From Rhizoctonia solani (lineage: Eukaryota; Basidiomycota; Agaricomycetes; Cantharellales; Ceratobasidiaceae), in assembly GCF_016906535.1 (NCBI RefSeq), contig NC_057383.1, forward strand, positions 248,001 to 312,000: a stretch of 64,000 bases of DNA, given 5' to 3'. A program made the translations under genes and the position numbers. Below the pieces are notes generated by a model. It ran no database searches and had not been told where the DNA came from. It saw only the letters and a program-made list of their open reading frames with translations. Every line of letters starts with the position of its first letter. Position 1 is the stretch's first letter. Below are positions 22,414-32,900 of this stretch, in pieces.

Positions 22414-22973
22414 TGTTATAAACCCCTAAACATATACCATTAGAATCGCCTGAATTTTCCATTATTTTTAGTATTTTTTACGAACTTGATATCTCATGTT
22501 TTTTGATCACGTGATCTCGGCGCTTATTATGCCGAGATGCCGCGCCGAGATGCCGTGCCAAGGGCGCTTAGGAGAAATCCACGCTTCTGCGCAGTCCGCA
22601 GCATGCTTCTCATTTGTCTTTTGTACTTTTTTCTCTCACGCGCACAGACCATGTAGATAGTGCGCTTTGTCTATATATACAGCAGGAAAATTGCTTGGAG
22701 ACACCAAGTCAATTTTACCTTGTCTCATATTCATTGAGGAGGATATCCAGCCAGCTAAGTAGCCGGCCCCCTTAGTCACCAGTAGCAACCCCTCTACCTT
22801 ACTCACCACACCTCCCAGGCCTAAGGCCCCCTTGCAGTAGCATAGAAGTAGTAGACCGCCTTAAGCGGTAGTAGTATAGCCTAGATAGATAGTAGACCAA
22901 CTCTGTTAGTAGTAGTACGGCCGTAAGCGCCCGCCCACTAGCAAGTACCCAACCTTACAGTTGGCGTACAACA
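22414..22973 (+). repeat. 5' LTR of A4 (family A)
   Basis: TGTTATAAAC...GTACAACA. It contains the CACGTG module (22505-22527), TATA run TATATATA (22672-22679), the putative transcript 5' end near 22702, and the hairpin ACCGC-CTTAA-GCGGT (22855-22869). Confidence 0.95.
22505..22527 (+). promoter_or_regulatory. CACGTG-centred LTR promoter module
   Basis: A 12-bp palindrome GATCACGTGATC followed by TCGGCGCTTAT, about 150 bp upstream of the TATA run. A 22-of-23 match is present in the otherwise different family-C LTR at 53850-53872. The E-box core suggests a bHLH-type factor; that is inference. Confidence 0.5.
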
Positions 22974-22975
22974 TT

Positions 22976-22988
22976 GTAAAATTGACTT
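22976..22988 (+). other. Self-complementary primer-binding site of A4
   Basis: GTAAAATTGACTT, two bases after the 5' LTR, is the exact reverse complement of AAGTCAATTTTAC at 22706-22718. That LTR stretch lies about 30 bp downstream of the TATA run, where the RNA 5' end should be. No TGG-type tRNA site is present. This is the arrangement of Tf1/sushi-type self-priming elements. Confidence 0.75.
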
Positions 22989-23433
22989 TCTTGTAGGCTT
23001 GATCAACAAACGAGAAGACTCCTAGTACTAGCACAAGGGAAAAAACCGTGATTGGGGCTACCTTGCGGGACATAATAATCAAAAGTCCCCCACCCCCACG
23101 TAGTACCAAATTGCTATAAGGCTAACGAGTCCTATTGTCCGCATACCACGAGTTTTGCCAGAACTCTGCAGTTAGCAACCCTAGTCAGCTGAATTACCCG
23201 CTTGCAAAAAACCCGCTTGTATCACAATCGCCAGATCTGCTGATTTGTTGTAGGGATTGTCCAACGCTAGGTATTTGACGCAAGGGTTTAGCGTAGAGAT
23301 ACTGCGTAAAAACCGCTCATAAGTCCTGTATCAGGCACCTAGTTTCCCCCACGCCGTCTCAAACATTCCATCCACACGCTCTGGCGTCCTCCACCCATAC
23401 TCCCGTCCCTCCAGCCGCTCCTCTCAATGTTCC

Positions 23434-24677
23434 GTGGCAACCCGCTCCCAACCACCCTCTCGCGGCCCATCACCCCCTCCGCAACACTTGCCCGGAATGG
23501 AACCGGAGCCAACCACTGCCGCTCTCCTCAAGGCTATCCTCAACCTCACCAACCAAGTTGGGTCCTTGCAGGCCCAATTATCATCCCAAGGCCAACAGCT
23601 TGCAGAGCTCAAAGCCATATGCAAGGAAACCAACAACCTCGTTGGTGACAAAGACCAGGGCGGAGCCCAAACCAAGCCTGGCCCATCAACTGGGCCTGTC
23701 ACCCCTCCTACCCACTCAGGGGGGAAGCTCACACTCCAGGCACGGTTAGGCCTGGGCTCAAAGCCCCATTCCGCCCCTCAAGAGGAACAGGTTTTGACTC
23801 AGAGGACAAAGAACCAAGGGCCCCCAAAAAGGAGCCTCAAGGAACGCCTAGAAGGCACTTGGGATCCCTCACCCCCTTCGACGCAGGGTCTAGCGTAAAA
23901 CAACCCAAGATGGATCTTCCCAACCCCTATAAGGGTGACACCAGGGGACAAAAAGCCACTCAGTGGCTTGATCAAATGATGCTATGGGTAGCTCTCCATT
24001 GCGATCAGTTTGACGAGGAAGAACAGATGGTTGTGTGGATTTTATACCACATGACAGACAAGGCCGCCAACTGGGCCCTCCCCATCATTGGGAACATCAT
24101 CAAGGGCAAGGGGAACCCCCCTACCACCATCCAGGCCCTAATGGCCAAATTCAAGGAGGCCTTTGCCAATCCCAATGCCAAACGGGCCGCCGCCAGAAAA
24201 ATTGCGGCTCTTTCCCAATCCACCACTACCTCTGAGTATGTCACGGAGTTCCGCAATCTCATGACGGAACTAGACTGGAACAAGGAGGCCTATATTGCGC
24301 AGTTCACGCGGGGTCTCCACTGGAAGGTCAAGGAACTGCTGTCTACCAAAGATAGCATCCCTGACAATCTCAAAGCCATCTTTGCGGCGGCAATTAAAAT
24401 TGACAACATCCGCCGCAAAAATGAGGAAAACCGGCCAAAGAAGGTTCCTGCCAAGTCCACGGCCACTACAGCCACCACTTCCACTACCACCACTAGGGTC
24501 CGCCTATCAGAAGACCCAAACTATGTCACTCCGGAAGAACAGGACCGCCGCCGCACGTCTGGCCTTTGTGTCAAGTGCAGCCAAAAGGGGCATGGCATCA
24601 AACAGTGCCCCAATGGCTGGAAGGCAACTATCAAAGAGGTTGCCAAGGTAGCTGAGGAGGAATTGGGAAAAGAGTGA
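23434..24677 (+). pseudogene. A4 gag, frameshifted
   Basis: GTG at 23434 begins ATRSQPPSRGPSPPPQHLPG; no in-frame ATG exists back to the upstream stop at 23320-23322. A run of six G (23719-23724), one base off relative to A1 (G5AG), shifts the frame, so the first frame stops at 23896-23898 and the capsid continues in another frame (ATQWLDQMMLW through LHWKVKELLS), with a zinc knuckle CVKCSQKGHGIKQC (near 24570-24610). Gag stops at 24675-24677, just after the slip heptamer. Gag would form the particle and bind element RNA. Confidence 0.85.
24665..24671 (+). promoter_or_regulatory. Putative -1 frameshift heptamer GGGAAAA (A4)
   Basis: Reads TTG GGA AAA GAG TGA in the gag frame; pol is open in the -1 frame from here. 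The pattern matches X XXY YYZ slip sites. Confidence 0.7.
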
Positions 24678-27600
24678 AGTCGAGGACTGCTGCCAAGCCC
24701 CCGACCCAAAAATTGGACAATTTAAATAGTGTAGAATTTGTATCTCTTGCTCTAGATTCGAATAAAAAACCCTTGCTATTTATTGATCTATACGTCCAAA
24801 AATTCCCGGCAGAACCCCTCAAAACCCTCATTGATTCAGGAGCCACTTCAAACTTCATCTCTCCTTTGATTGTGGAAAAATACAAAATCCCAAAAACCCA
24901 ACTCAAAAATCCACAAGTTGTGAGAATGTTAGATGGTACCATCTCTCAGACTGGTTGCATTTGGCACCAGGTTCACCTCACCGTCTCAGCCAATGGCCAC
25001 ACCCATTCCATTCCATTTCTTGTTTGCCCCATTGGCAACACCCCGGCAATCCTAGGCATGACATGGCTAACGGCAGAAGCTCCCCTCATTGATTGGCAAC
25101 AGGGACTAGTCACATTCCCTGAACAAGTTCAAATTGCCTCCAAGGAAGAAGCAGACTCAGATCCTTTAGCAGACCTTCCCCCTCAGTACCATGAGTTTGC
25201 TAAAGTTTTTGGCAAAGAAGAATTCAAGGTCCTCCCTCCACATAGGGAGTATGACATCTCCATAGACCTTGTCCCGGACGCCAAACTGTCCCCTGGCCCC
25301 ATATATGGCATGACCAACGCAGAATCTAAGGCGCTAAAACAACATATTGAAGAGGAATTAGCAACAGGCAAGATCCGCCCTAGTACTTCCTCAGCAGGCG
25401 CCCCGGTCATGTTTGTAAAAAAGGCAGATGGCTCACTAAGACTGGTAGTCAATTATAGGAAACTAAATGACGTCACGCACAAAAACGTTTACCCGCTCCC
25501 TAGGCAAGACGACCTCATGGCCAAACTTAGGCATGCCAAGATCTTCACCAAATTGGATTTGCGCTGGGGTTATAACAATGTCCGGATTAAGGAAGGAGAT
25601 GAATGGAAGACGGCTTTTAGAACAAAGTACGGGCTGTTTGAATACTTGGTAATGCCTTTTGGCCTTACCAACGCCCCAGCCGCCTTCCAACACTTCATGA
25701 ATGACCTGTTTAGGGACCTCATTGACGTCACTGTGGTTGTCTACTTGGACGACATCCTGATCTTCTCAGAAAACCCCAAGGACCACCCAAACCATGTCAG
25801 GGAAGTCCTAGCACGGTTGATGAAAAATCAGTTGTTCTGTAAACTCTCCAAGTGCCACTTCCATGTCACCACGGTGGATTACTTGGGCATAGTCATTTCC
25901 CCAGCAGGTTTTTCCATGGACCAGAAGAAGATCAAGGCGGTCACGTCATGGCCAACCCCCAAAACAGTCAAACAGGTCCAAGCCTTCCTAGGATTCATTA
26001 ACTACCTCCGCCGCTTTATCCCCAATTTCAGTTCAGTAGCTCGCCCTCTACACAACCTTACCAAAAAGGAAACCCCCTGGTCATGGGGCGACCAAGAGGA
26101 AGCAGCATTTCAGGAGTTGAAGGTTCTTGTCACCAAGTCGCCGGTCCTCATCCATTCCAACCCAGGGCTCCCTTATTACCTTGAGACAGACGCCTCAGGG
26201 GTTGCCATGGGAGCTATTCTTAGTCAGCGGGGCTCAGATAACCAACTACACCCAATCGCGTATATGTCCAAATCATTCTCAGGGGCAGAAGCAAACTACA
26301 ATACCCACAACAAGGAACTCCTGGCCATCATCAAGGCCTTGGAGGAATGGCGCATCTTCCTAGAAGCTACGGACAAGCCGGTTCAGGTATTTACAGACCA
26401 CCGCAACCTTGAGTACTGGATGCAGGCGAGAACGTTCAATTGACGGCATGCTAGATGGCGTGTATTCCTGAGCAACTTCAACTTTGAGATACATTATTGC
26501 CCAGGGAAGCAGTCAGGGAAGCCGGATGCCTTGTCCAGACGATCGGACTATGTTGACAACCCCCAGGAACCAGAAGTCATGCTATTGCCAGAGGTTTTTG
26601 CAAATACATCAGAAGAGGAATTAGAGATTGTCACGGATATTTGCACCAGACTCAAGGAAGATCCATCACTAGAACCCATCATCAAGTTCCTTACTGAAGA
26701 TGTAGACAATGCACCCCCTTTGATCAGAAAAGCCTATAGGGACTATGATTGGGAAGAAGATTTGCTATGGTACCGCGGAAAACTGGTGGTTCCGGACTCA
26801 GAACCCCTGAAGGAGCAACTATTGAGGGAATTCCACAACTCCCCACTGGCAGGACACCCAGGCCAACAAAGGACGCTTGAACTTATCAGCAGGAGCTATT
26901 GGTGGCCCGGAATGAAATCTTCTGCTAAAGAATGGGTTGAATGCTGTCCAGTTTGTCAAGCCAACCAACGCGCATATGCCCCAGTCATCTCCCTGAAGCC
27001 GTTAGAAGTTCCCCCTTATCCTTTCCACACCATGTCCTACGACTTCATCACAGGGTTCCCCAAATCCCAGGGACACAACGCCATATTAGTTGTAATTGAT
27101 TCCTTTTTGAAATTTGGTCACTTCATTCCTACCTCAAAAAAGGTTACATCAAAGGATTTAGCGGACTTATTTGTCAACCACGTCTGGAAACTACATGGAT
27201 TACCCATAAAAACCGTCTCTGATAGAGGAACCACGTTCACCAGGAAATTCCTCAGGGCGCTATACCAACGACTTGGAATTAAGCCTGCCTTCTCATTGGC
27301 CTATCACCCCGAATCAGACGGACAGACCAAGCGCGTCAACCAGTTCATTGAGTTTTACCTGAGATCTTATGTAGCAGCAGACCACTTGGATTGGGTTAAA
27401 TGGTTACCACTTGCGGAATACGCCTACAACAACGCTAAACACGCTGCAACTGGAAAAACCCCCTTTGAACTGGTTTATGGAAGGAATCCCGTAATGAACC
27501 CGTCAACCATACCAGCCAATGTACCAGAAGCAGATTTGGTAGCCAATACGCTGACCCAGGAATGGAAGGAGGCAGAGTCAGCACTCAGAATGACTAAGGA

Positions 27601-28084
27601 ACGCATGGCAAGACCAAAAGGGATAATCCCGGAATACTCAGTGGGCGAGAAAGTCTGGCTTGATGGAAAAAATGTAGAACTTAGGACGAACTCTAACAAG
27701 CTGGACCCCAAGCAATTAGGTCCTTTTGAAGTCACAGAGAAAATATCAAGTCACGCCTACCGCCTAAAACTCCCAGACACCCTGAAAATCCATGACGTGT
27801 TCTATGTAGGATTGCTATCCAAAGCACACGAATCCCCCAGTCAACCATTTCCAGAAAGACCCCCTCCTGAAACAATAGAAGGGGAAGAGGAGTATGAGGT
27901 TGAACAAATAATTGACTCCAAACAACAACGGGGAAAATGGTTTTACCTAATTAAATGGAAGGGTTATGGCCTGGAAGACAACTCCTGGGAACCGGAAGAA
28001 CTCCTAGAAAACAGCCAAGAGGAGATACAACGCTTCAACAAGTCACAACTGAAAAAGGCTCGTGACTCCGCCAAGAGCCTTTAA
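24672..28084 (+). pseudogene. A4 Pol polyprotein with one nonsense codon
   Basis: Continuous frame apart from TGA at 26441-26443, inside RNase H at the site of RTFNRRHARW (Arg to stop, a TpCpG-type change). In order: protease LIDSGATSNF (near 24830), RT with VVVYLDDILIF (near 25740), RNase H LETDASG (near 26180), integrase zinc motif (near 26830-26960), DDE core SYDFITGFPKS, VSDRGTTFTRKF and DGQTKRVNQ, and chromodomain WFYLIKWKGYGLEDNSWEP (about 27930-28000). The third catalytic residue of the integrase is Lys (AAG, 27329-27331) instead of Glu. TAA at 28082-28084 is followed by a G-run polypurine tract and the 3' LTR. Confidence 0.93.
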
Positions 28085-28095
28085 GGGGGGGGCAA

Positions 28096-28655
28096 TGTTA
28101 TAAACCCCTAAACATATACCATTAGAATCGCCTGAATTTTCCATTATTTTTAGTATTTTTTACGAACTTGATATCTCATGTTTTTTGATCACGTGATCTC
28201 GGCGCTTATTATGCCGAGATGCCGCGCCGAGATGCCGTGCCAAGGGCGCTTAGGAGAAATCCACGCTTCTGCGCAGTCCGCAGCATGCTTCTCATTTGTC
28301 TTTTGTACTTTTTTCTCTCACGCGCACAGACCATGTAGATAGTGCGCTTTGTCTATATATACAGCAGGAAAATTGCTTGGAGACACCAAGTCAATTTTAC
28401 CTTGTCTCATATTCATTGAGGAGGATATCCAGCCAGCTAAGTAGCCGGCCCCCTTAGTCACCAGTAGCAACCCCTCTACCTTACTCACCACACCTCCCAG
28501 GCCTAAGGCCCCCTCGCAGTAGCATAGAAGTAGTAGACCGCCTTAAGCGGTAGTAGTATAGCCTAGATAGATAGTAGACCAACTCTGTTAGTAGTAGTAC
28601 GGCCGTAAGCGCCCGCCCACTAGCGAGTACCCAACCTTACAGTTGGCGTACAACA
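28096..28655 (+). repeat. 3' LTR of A4
   Basis: 560 bp. The two differences from the 5' copy (CTTGCAG/CTCGCAG and GCAAGT/GCGAGT) are both transitions at TpCpG on one strand. AGAAA follows at 28656-28660. Confidence 0.96.
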
Positions 28656-29140
28656 AGAAACAGCTGGAAGCACATTTGTTACATTTGGACCCTTGACTCC
28701 CAACACTATACAACACATATGCCCAGAAACAGGACCTTGTTGCTCAAATACAGGCACTCAAAGACACTTAGGCCGCTCATGATGTGATGCAAATGGACAA
28801 GCTCAAGTGTCAAAAGCAAGTCTTGCGTTGATTAGGGTTTGCAAGCACAATGGGGTGTTCAACAACCTCTTACCCAAGCATGCCGCGTTGCTGAGTTGTT
28901 TTGTGTTTACTGTAAAAGTGTGCATCCTTCCCATTTCATGGTTTATGCTTACATGGCTATTAGAGTGAACAAGCAACAAAGCTCAAAGAAGAACTTGCTG
29001 GCTGATTGAGGACATTGCAGGATTGGCAAGGAGGATTGTCAAAGTTGCAAAGGAGAGCACATGCCAACCAACAAGGGTGAGTACATTCAGAGCTTTGAAG
29101 TTGAATCAATGGATGCAGTTTGCTATAAATACAGAGGGAA
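28656..29140 (+). pseudogene. MTR4: Mtr4/Dob1-type helicase remnant, C-terminal part
   Basis: After the target duplication the frame resumes as KQLEAHLLHLDP, stop, LPTLYNTYAQKQDLVAQI, stop, AAHDVMQMDKLKCQKQVLR, stop, LGF, all Mtr4 blocks. Near 29015-29115, LARRIVKVAKES and then, in another frame, GEYIQSFEVESMDAV correspond to the C-terminal helical bundle. At least three nonsense codons, frameshifts and missing segments show a dead gene. With the 5' part, the remnant covers much of the gene in order with introns, so it is a decayed genomic copy and not a retrocopy. Confidence 0.85.
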
Positions 29141-29763
29141 ATTCTTGGTTTGTCCATACACCAACCCTGCATGCACCTGCTGCTCTTTGTGCGCCGTTCA
29201 TTTTGCCCTGTACACCTGGATTGTTGTACTTGCCACCACACTCATTACGTTTGTACCCTTGGCTTGCATGCAATACAACCTGCCCCCGGTAACGGAATTG
29301 GGTTGCTCAGATCCGGTACTCAAAACATCCCTCAAGACTTGAGACAGGTTGTATGTTGGTCAATGTGTGCACAAGTGAGATCAAGGGCAGGGAATTGTAC
29401 AGGTGTGATAATAGTCAAAAACAGGATTTTTGAGTAGTGTCTTTATTGTATGAGCAGTGTCTGTAAATTGAATTTACTGAAATGCCTTTGGATATGACTG
29501 CTACATGGGGAAATCTATGGGGTACAGCAAGTTTAAAGATATAATTTCATTGCGCTGGTAATAATTTGTTAATGGACCCTATGCCTCTACGTAGAGCTAC
29601 GTAGATGCGCGTAGATCAGCGCTTCTATGTAGAAAGCTCTGTCTACCTAGATCTACGGAGATGTTATGATATCTACCTAGCTCTATGGAGATACAAGTCA
29701 TCTAGGTATATATACGTAGTTATACATAGATAGGCCCAAATAGGTAGAGACCCCCTTTTTGCT
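29141..29763 (+). other. Unassigned stretch with a palindrome-rich patch
   Basis: No gene recognised. From 29585 to about 29720 the sequence is built of TACGTAG, TCTACG and related words, including the palindrome CTCTACGTAGAG (29585-29596). Possibly a remnant of a small DNA transposon; no ends or target duplication could be set. Confidence 0.35.
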
Positions 29764-29911
29764 GATGTCTTGGCAGGTCTTGGCATGGCATCTTGTCAAG
29801 GTAAGCGCCAAGATCATGTGATGGAAAAGTAAAGATATTGAGATTGTAAAAAATAGTGAAAAGATGAGAAAATTCAGGGGATTCTAGTGGTGTAATTGTC
29901 AAGGGTGTAAC
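29764..29911 (-). repeat. Degenerate family-A LTR end
   Basis: About 150 bp resembling the first part (U3) of a minus-strand family-A LTR, including the double GGCATCTTG word and AAGATATTGA, and ending GTGTAACA. It is heavily diverged and its other end is missing. Confidence 0.6.
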
Positions 29912-30119
29912 AGGTTGAAATTTCACATCTGCACCCCAACCAAGTGTATCTACCTCTGGTAGTGTTGCAGACACACTGTCCTAGATGTCTGGTGGGACAT
30001 TGAGGGGATGGTGCTTGAGGCTGCAGTGTACAAAATATGGAGGAGTTGCTTAAGGCAACAACAGTCCTAACTACAGCAACAAGCAACTATCCTACTACTA
30101 CAAGACTGCTTAAGGCAGC

Positions 30120-30292
30120 TGTCATAAACAGAGGAAAATAGAACTAGCCGGAATTGAACCAGCTTGACCACTAAGCCATAGAGCCCTATTATTCCTCTGC
30201 TGACAACCCATTATTACACCTGCTACCCCCCAAATTTGGGCTTGGGCCAGCATGCAACCACTTGTACTGGTCATGTGACTGTGTCCAGGACA
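30120..30292 (-). repeat. 173-bp TG...CA unit with tRNA-like core (copy 1)
   Basis: Same length and nearly the same sequence as 51128-51300 in opposite orientation. In sense it contains TGGCTTAGTGGT (A-box like), GGTTCAATTCC (B-box like), and TTTT soon after. Target duplication is not clear here; about 17 bp of the host LTR seem to be missing at the junction. Confidence 0.7.
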
Positions 30293-30419
30293 CAGAAGCT
30301 GCTTAAGGCAGCATAGGGACTATGTAGCTATGGACTTAGTAGTTACCAGCTGTAAGGCCTTGTACACTTAGTGGATGCAACAAGAGGTAATTGACCTGGG
30401 TGTTACCATGGTTGGTTGG

Positions 30420-31546
30420 TGTTACAACCTCCTTATCTATACCACTGGATTTGGACAATTTTTCTGATATTTTTACCTTTTTTTGCAAACTCTGTGTTGT
30501 ACACCACTGTAAGGTGGGTACATGCTGGTGGAAGCAGGCGCTTGGGGCCGTACTACTACAAGCAAGACTAATGTAATCTACTCTATACTAGGCTATACTA
30601 CTGTCACTTAAGGTGACCTACTGCTAACTAGTGACAAAGGGGCCTGAGGCCTGGGAGGTGTGATGAGTAAGGGGGGTGGTGAGCATCTGAGAACTACTGT
30701 GGGCCTGCTACTTAGCTGGCTGACTAATCCTCCTCAATGCGTATGAGACAAGGTAAAATTGACTTGGGGTTTCCAAGCAATTTCCCTGCTGTATATATAG
30801 ACAAAACTACTAGGTACATGTGGTCTGTGCGTGTGTGAATAGAAGACTACATGTGAAAAGAGAAGTGTGCTGCGGGCTGCGCAGAAGTGTGGATTTCTCC
30901 TAAGCACCCTTGGCACGGCATCTTGGCGCAGCATCTTGGCATAATAAGCACCAAGATCACATGATTGAAAAACAAAAGATATTGAGTTCGGAAAAAATAC
31001 TAAAAATAATAGAAAAAACAGGCAAATCCATTGGTATAGTTTAGGAGGTTATAACACTCTGTATCTTTTGTTTTTTGATCACATGACCTTGGTGCTTATT
31101 ATGCCAAGATGCTGCACCAAGATGCCATGCCAAGGGCGCTTAGGAGAAATCCACGCTTCTGCGCAGTCCGCAGCATGCTTCCTTTTTCACATGTAGTCTT
31201 CTATTCACACATGCACAGACCACATGTAGTTAGTTTCTTGTCTATATATACAGCAGGGAAATTGCTTGGAGACCCCAAGTCAATTTTACCTTGTCTCTTA
31301 CTCATTAGAGGAGGATATCAGAAGCCAGCTAAGTAGCCAGCCTTAGTAGTTCAGAAGCTAACCCCCTTACTTCACTCATCACACCTCCCAGGCCTAAGGC
31401 CCCCTTGTCAACTGTAGATAGTAGTAGGATGCCTTAAGCGCCAGTAGTATAGCCTTTAGATTAGATTACACAAGCATTGTCTGTAGTAGTACAGCCATGA
31501 GCGCCTGCCCTATTAGCAAGTACCCACCTTACAGTGGTGTACAACA
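30420..31546 (+). repeat. Solo LTR, family A, split by another family-A LTR
   Basis: Flanked by GTTGG (30415-30419 and 31547-31551). Its sequence is 30420-30494 plus 31062-31546, about 560 bp. It lies in the minus-strand family-C LTR. Confidence 0.92.
30495..31056 (-). repeat. Solo LTR, family A, nested in a family-A LTR
   Basis: 562 bp, TGTTGTACACC...GTTATAACA on the plus strand, flanked by CTCTG (30490-30494 and 31057-31061). It is in the opposite orientation to its host LTR. Confidence 0.95.
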
Positions 31547-31716
31547 GTTGGCCTCCTTATATATTACAGAGAGCAAGCTGATTACAAATACAAATGTGCA
31601 AAAACATAACCAATAAGAACCCTGCTCCAACTGCAGCCTTACTCATGCATATGTGTCACTGACATGTCATAATGATGTCATTGGGTGGAGGTGGCTACAT
31701 ATGTTGGGTAAGTGTG

Positions 31717-32900
31717 TGTTGTAGACACACTTGATACCAGGGAATTTATTCCCATTTTCTTGAATTTAAACAAAGATAAACAGACAACATTTTTAATCAC
31801 ATGACTTTGGTGCCTATATCTTATGTTAAGCGCCAAGCCACATCCCCCTCTACACATTATTCAGCACATGTAGCCACCTCCACCTATGATGTCATCATGA
31901 CACATCAGTGACACGTATGCATGAGTAAGGCCAACTGCAGAGCAGGGTTCTTATTGGATTCAGTATTGGATATAATGTATTTGTAATTAGCTAGTAGATA
32001 GAATATATAAGGAGGCCAACCAACCATGGTTGTTACAAACCCAGGTCTGTAACACTGTAATGCCTGCACGTGACCACCACCTTGTTGCGCCGTTCTCCCT
32101 GCTCTCCTTGCCCTCTGGCCCCCTCTCTCCAGCCCATTGCTTTCATGCAACTCTCTTGCACCTCCACCTTGTCCCTCAGGTACCCAAGGATCCCACACGG
32201 TTGTTGCGCTCATTTGCACAACATTGGCCCCAATTTGGCCAAACTCCAACTTAGACCATTGGTTCTTACAATTGGTTGTGCAGAGCCTCTTGGCTCCCCA
32301 CTCCTTATCTTTGCATACCTCTTTCATTTTGTCTTGTATTTCACTTCTCTCTTTCTCTCCTGTTTTGCCCTCTGGGCTCACAGACACTTCCTACCGGTGC
32401 CCACAGCCTCCTTGCATGTATGCACTTATGTATATAAACAAGCATGGGAAGTCCAATGCCTCCCATTGCTTGCAACACCAGTTCTTACTTGTAGAATACA
32501 TTTGCTTATCTTACTTGCTTGCCCTGCTCCCTCTCATTGTCTTGACACTTGTCCGCACCGTCCTCTTTGTTCAGCGCTCACTTGCTTAGTCATCTGTTTT
32601 GCCTCTGCAAGTCTAACAATGGTAACACCCAGGTTGATTACCTCTTGTTGCATCCACTCAGTGTACAAGGGCCTTACAGCCCAGTAATTACTTAGTTAGC
32701 TACTTAGATAGTCCTACACTGCCTTAAGCGGCTTTGTTGTTGTACTTAGATAGCTTGTCACCGCCATAAGCAGTCTTGTTGTTGTAGGATGGCTGCTTGT
32801 TGCCATAGATAGGTTTGCCATTGCCTTAAGCAACTTTCTCACTTTGTACCCTGCGGCCACAAGCGCCATCCCCTTGATGTCCTAACAGATGTCTAGGACA
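31717..32900 (+). repeat. Solo LTR, family C, split by LTR D
   Basis: TGTTGTAGACAC...GTCTAGGACA, flanked by GTGTG (31712-31716 and 32901-32905). After removing LTR D and its duplication the length is 591 bp, like the C2 LTR. Confidence 0.93.
32031..32618 (+). repeat. Solo LTR-like insertion, family D
   Basis: 588 bp, TGTTACAAAC...GTCTAACA, flanked by ATGGT (32026-32030 and 32619-32623). Pyrimidine-rich, with no resemblance to families A, B or C except the TG...CA ends. No other copy in the window. Strand assignment is arbitrary. The long open frames inside it look accidental. Confidence 0.8.

Larger units (their letters stand above)
22414..28655 (+). mobile_element. Element A4: complete Ty3/gypsy chromodomain retrotransposon
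   Basis: LTRs 22414-22973 and 28096-28655 are both 560 bp and differ at only two positions by my count. The target duplication is AGAAA (22409-22413 and 28656-28660). Removing the element joins the two halves of the helicase remnant in frame. It is the youngest-looking insertion in the window, yet gag has a frameshift, pol a nonsense codon, and the integrase catalytic Glu is replaced. Confidence 0.96.

Noticed and set aside
32070..32687. Long pyrimidine-rich open frames (up to 205 codons)
   Set aside because: They lie in the LTR D insertion, overlap each other in several frames, run through its border and show no domain.
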